Assembly: GCA_016200205.1 (NCBI GenBank)
Contig: JACQFF010000166.1
Location: forward strand, 1 to 44,941
Direction: 5' to 3'
DNA from: Planctomycetia bacterium
GTDB lineage: Bacteria > Planctomycetota > Planctomycetia > Pirellulales > PALSA-1355
DNA: 44,941 nt
Shown here: in pieces, positions 43,910-44,941 of the stretch
Layout of the letters: every line of letters starts with the position of its first letter
Numbering within the stretch: the stretch's first letter is position 1
Notes under the pieces: model-generated
The model's database searches: none
Seen by the model: the letters and a program-made list of their open reading frames with translations, nothing else
What the model was told of the DNA's origin: nothing
Made by a program: the position numbers and the translations under genes

Positions 43910-44707
43910 CTAGGGAGCTTTGCCATCCGAGTCGTCGCCGAAGGGATTGTCTTCGCCGGCCTTGTCGCTCTTGGCGTCGGCATCTTTGTCGCCCGCATCC
44001 TCGGCCGACATTTCTTCTTCGGCCTCGGGTTTTTTGTCCGCGGCGTCTTCTTTGGCCGCGGGATCGGCGAACGGATCGTCGTCTCCTTCTTTGGCGGCGG
44101 GCTTCTCTTCGGCCGGCATCTCGTCGGCCGATTCGGCCTTGTCTTCTTTCTCGGCGAACGGATCCTCGACAGCAGCCGGTTCCTCGGCGGCCAGCGACGG
44201 TTTGACGGTCAACGGTGCTGGCAAGGGGGCTGGGGCCGGCGCACGCAAAACTTGGACTTCGGCCCGCTTTCGCTGCTCATAGCGGATCGCATTGCGACGT
44301 TCTTGTCGCTGGTGGGCTTCGGCGCGCGCTACCGCGCGATAACGCTCCAGCGCCAAGCGTGCCGAGCCTTGCACCCGCTCCAGAGACTTGGCCACCGGAT
44401 AGAACTGGTTGATATCGGCGCTCTCTAGTGCCGCGCCCGTTTGAAAATCGGATTTGGCATTTTGTTGCCAGCCGAGTCTCAGGTCGGCCAGCGCGCGAAA
44501 GTAATAGGCCCGCGGATCCTTGCTGCCGCCGTCGATGGCCGCGGTCAAATCGCTTGCAGCTTGGGCATAATTGCCGGCGAAGTACTGATGGACCCCGCTT
44601 CCATAGAGCTCGTTCAATACGGCATCCTGCGCGAGCAATCGACCCCCCGGCGTCAAGACGAATGCCAGGGCTACTCCACAAACCGCGCGTGCAATTTTCG
44701 TGAACAT
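43910..44707 (-). CDS. TPR-like secreted protein with acidic tail carrying DPF/NPF motifs
   Basis: The 265-residue protein has a signal peptide (MFTKIARAVCGVALAFVLTP, cut near LLA-Q). Two TPR-like helical repeats follow at about 35-90: YGSGVHQYFAGNYAQAASDL, then DPRAYYFRALADLRLGW. A basic coiled segment comes next (AHQRQERRNAIRYEQRKRAE). The last 100 residues are disordered and very acidic, with three short motifs spaced about 30 residues apart: DPFAEKED, DPFADPAA and NPFGDDSD. It might bind other envelope proteins, but no function is known. ATG at 44707 is preceded by a GAAAGAATCGCTCC segment with no strong Shine-Dalgarno sequence. Confidence 0.75.
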   Translation of the reverse strand: MFTKIARAVCGVALAFVLTPGGRLLAQDAVLNELYGSGVHQYFAGNYAQAASDLTAAIDGGSKDPRAYYFRALADLRLGWQQNAKSDFQTGAALESADINQFYPVAKSLERVQGSARLALERYRAVARAEAHQRQERRNAIRYEQRKRAEVQVLRAPAPAPLPAPLTVKPSLAAEEPAAVEDPFAEKEDKAESADEMPAEEKPAAKEGDDDPFADPAAKEDAADKKPEAEEEMSAEDAGDKDADAKSDKAGEDNPFGDDSDGKAP

Positions 44708-44840
44708 GGGAGCGATTCTTTCTCACCAGGACAACGGTGAATCCACCAACTGCGACTGACCGCGGGCCGTGAGGCACCGCGCACGGTCCTATTATAACAA
44801 GAAGCCCATCCTACTTGCCTAAATTACGCTTTTCAAGCAA

Positions 44841-44939
44841 TCAGGCAGCAACATCAGCGACAGTTGTAGGCTTTCTAATCGGCACAACGCGCACCGTCGG
44901 CAACGGCTGGACCGTTTTTGGGCAGGCGATCAAAGATTT
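44841..44939 (-). CDS. Possible C-terminal end of a protein running off the window
   Basis: The frame is open from the window edge and ends in TGA at 44841. The 32 visible residues include PKTVQPLPTVRVVPIRKPTT. No family is recognised, and the stretch is too short to exclude chance. Confidence 0.25.
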   Translation of the reverse strand, partial: KSLIACPKTVQPLPTVRVVPIRKPTTVADVAA

Positions 44940-44941
44940 GC

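Noticed and set aside
43620-43913. Plus-strand frame of 97 codons between the PPC and TPR genes
   Set aside because: No ribosome binding site, no motif, and opposite-strand start regions lie here.

Overview
The window is GC-rich (G+C-heavy throughout, by eye) and carries a strongly planctomycete gene set. It has a PSCyt1/DUF1549/DUF1553 cytochrome-domain protein directly followed by a DUF1501 protein, a second DUF1501 gene, a DUF1559 prepilin-like protein, an ECF sigma factor next to a membrane-anchored Ser/Thr kinase, PQQ-type beta-propellers, a SYLF protein, and several interspersed palindromic intergenic elements. A member of the Pirellulales or a related planctomycete order is the best guess. 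No rRNA, tRNA or CRISPR array was seen.

Layout. 1-1.8 kb: the end of a polysaccharide deacetylase, then a medium-chain NADP-dependent reductase on the minus strand. 2.0-3.4 kb: a DUF1501 protein. 3.4-4.07 kb: a MITE-like element and otherwise non-coding DNA. 4.07-12.4 kb: a nitrate assimilation operon on the plus strand. It encodes a fused four-cluster Fe-S/membrane-anchor subunit (DmsB-DmsC type), a molybdenum nitrate reductase, a NarK-type transporter and a fused NirB-NirD nitrite reductase. 12.4-15.7 kb: small envelope proteins (a lipoprotein candidate, two PepSY-like proteins, a DUF1559 protein, a short CDF-type cation transporter) and a relic of an outer-membrane barrel. 16.0-20.7 kb: the PSCyt1/DUF1553 plus DUF1501 pair. 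20.7-24.0 kb: a PQQ-propeller relic, a methyltransferase, a 2-hydroxyacid dehydrogenase and a very small secreted-peptide candidate. 24.05-27.05 kb: Ser/Thr kinase and ECF sigma factor. 27.4-31.1 kb: a divergent RmlA-like nucleotidyltransferase, a secreted PQQ propeller and a SYLF protein. 31.4-33.3 kb: a SulP anion transporter with a C-terminal PII/SbtB-like domain. 33.35-36.0 kb: transposase relics, then hisI, hisG and a RidA-family gene. 36.0-38.2 kb: a histidine phosphatase and a thioredoxin-trypsin fusion, both on the minus strand. 38.9-40.7 kb: a histidine kinase/response regulator pair. 40.7-44.7 kb: a large secreted PPC/IPT-type protein and a TPR protein with an acidic tail bearing DPF/NPF motifs.

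How it works together. The clearest functional unit is the nitrate operon: uptake by NarK, reduction to nitrite by the Mo enzyme, then NirBD to ammonium. The electron input to the nitrate reductase is unusual, because the partner is a membrane-anchored DmsBC-like fusion, which suggests quinol rather than ferredoxin or NADH as the donor. The other units (ECF/kinase, two-component pair, secreted propellers, PSCyt/DUF1501 pair) are standard planctomycete modules whose substrates or signals cannot be read from sequence.

No defence system or other obviously novel multi-gene system was found. The most interesting items are the quinol-type nitrate reductase module, the SulP-PII fusion, the thioredoxin-trypsin fusion, a palindromic repeat inserted in frame in a DUF1501 gene, and two unrecognised small ORFs with good ribosome binding sites.
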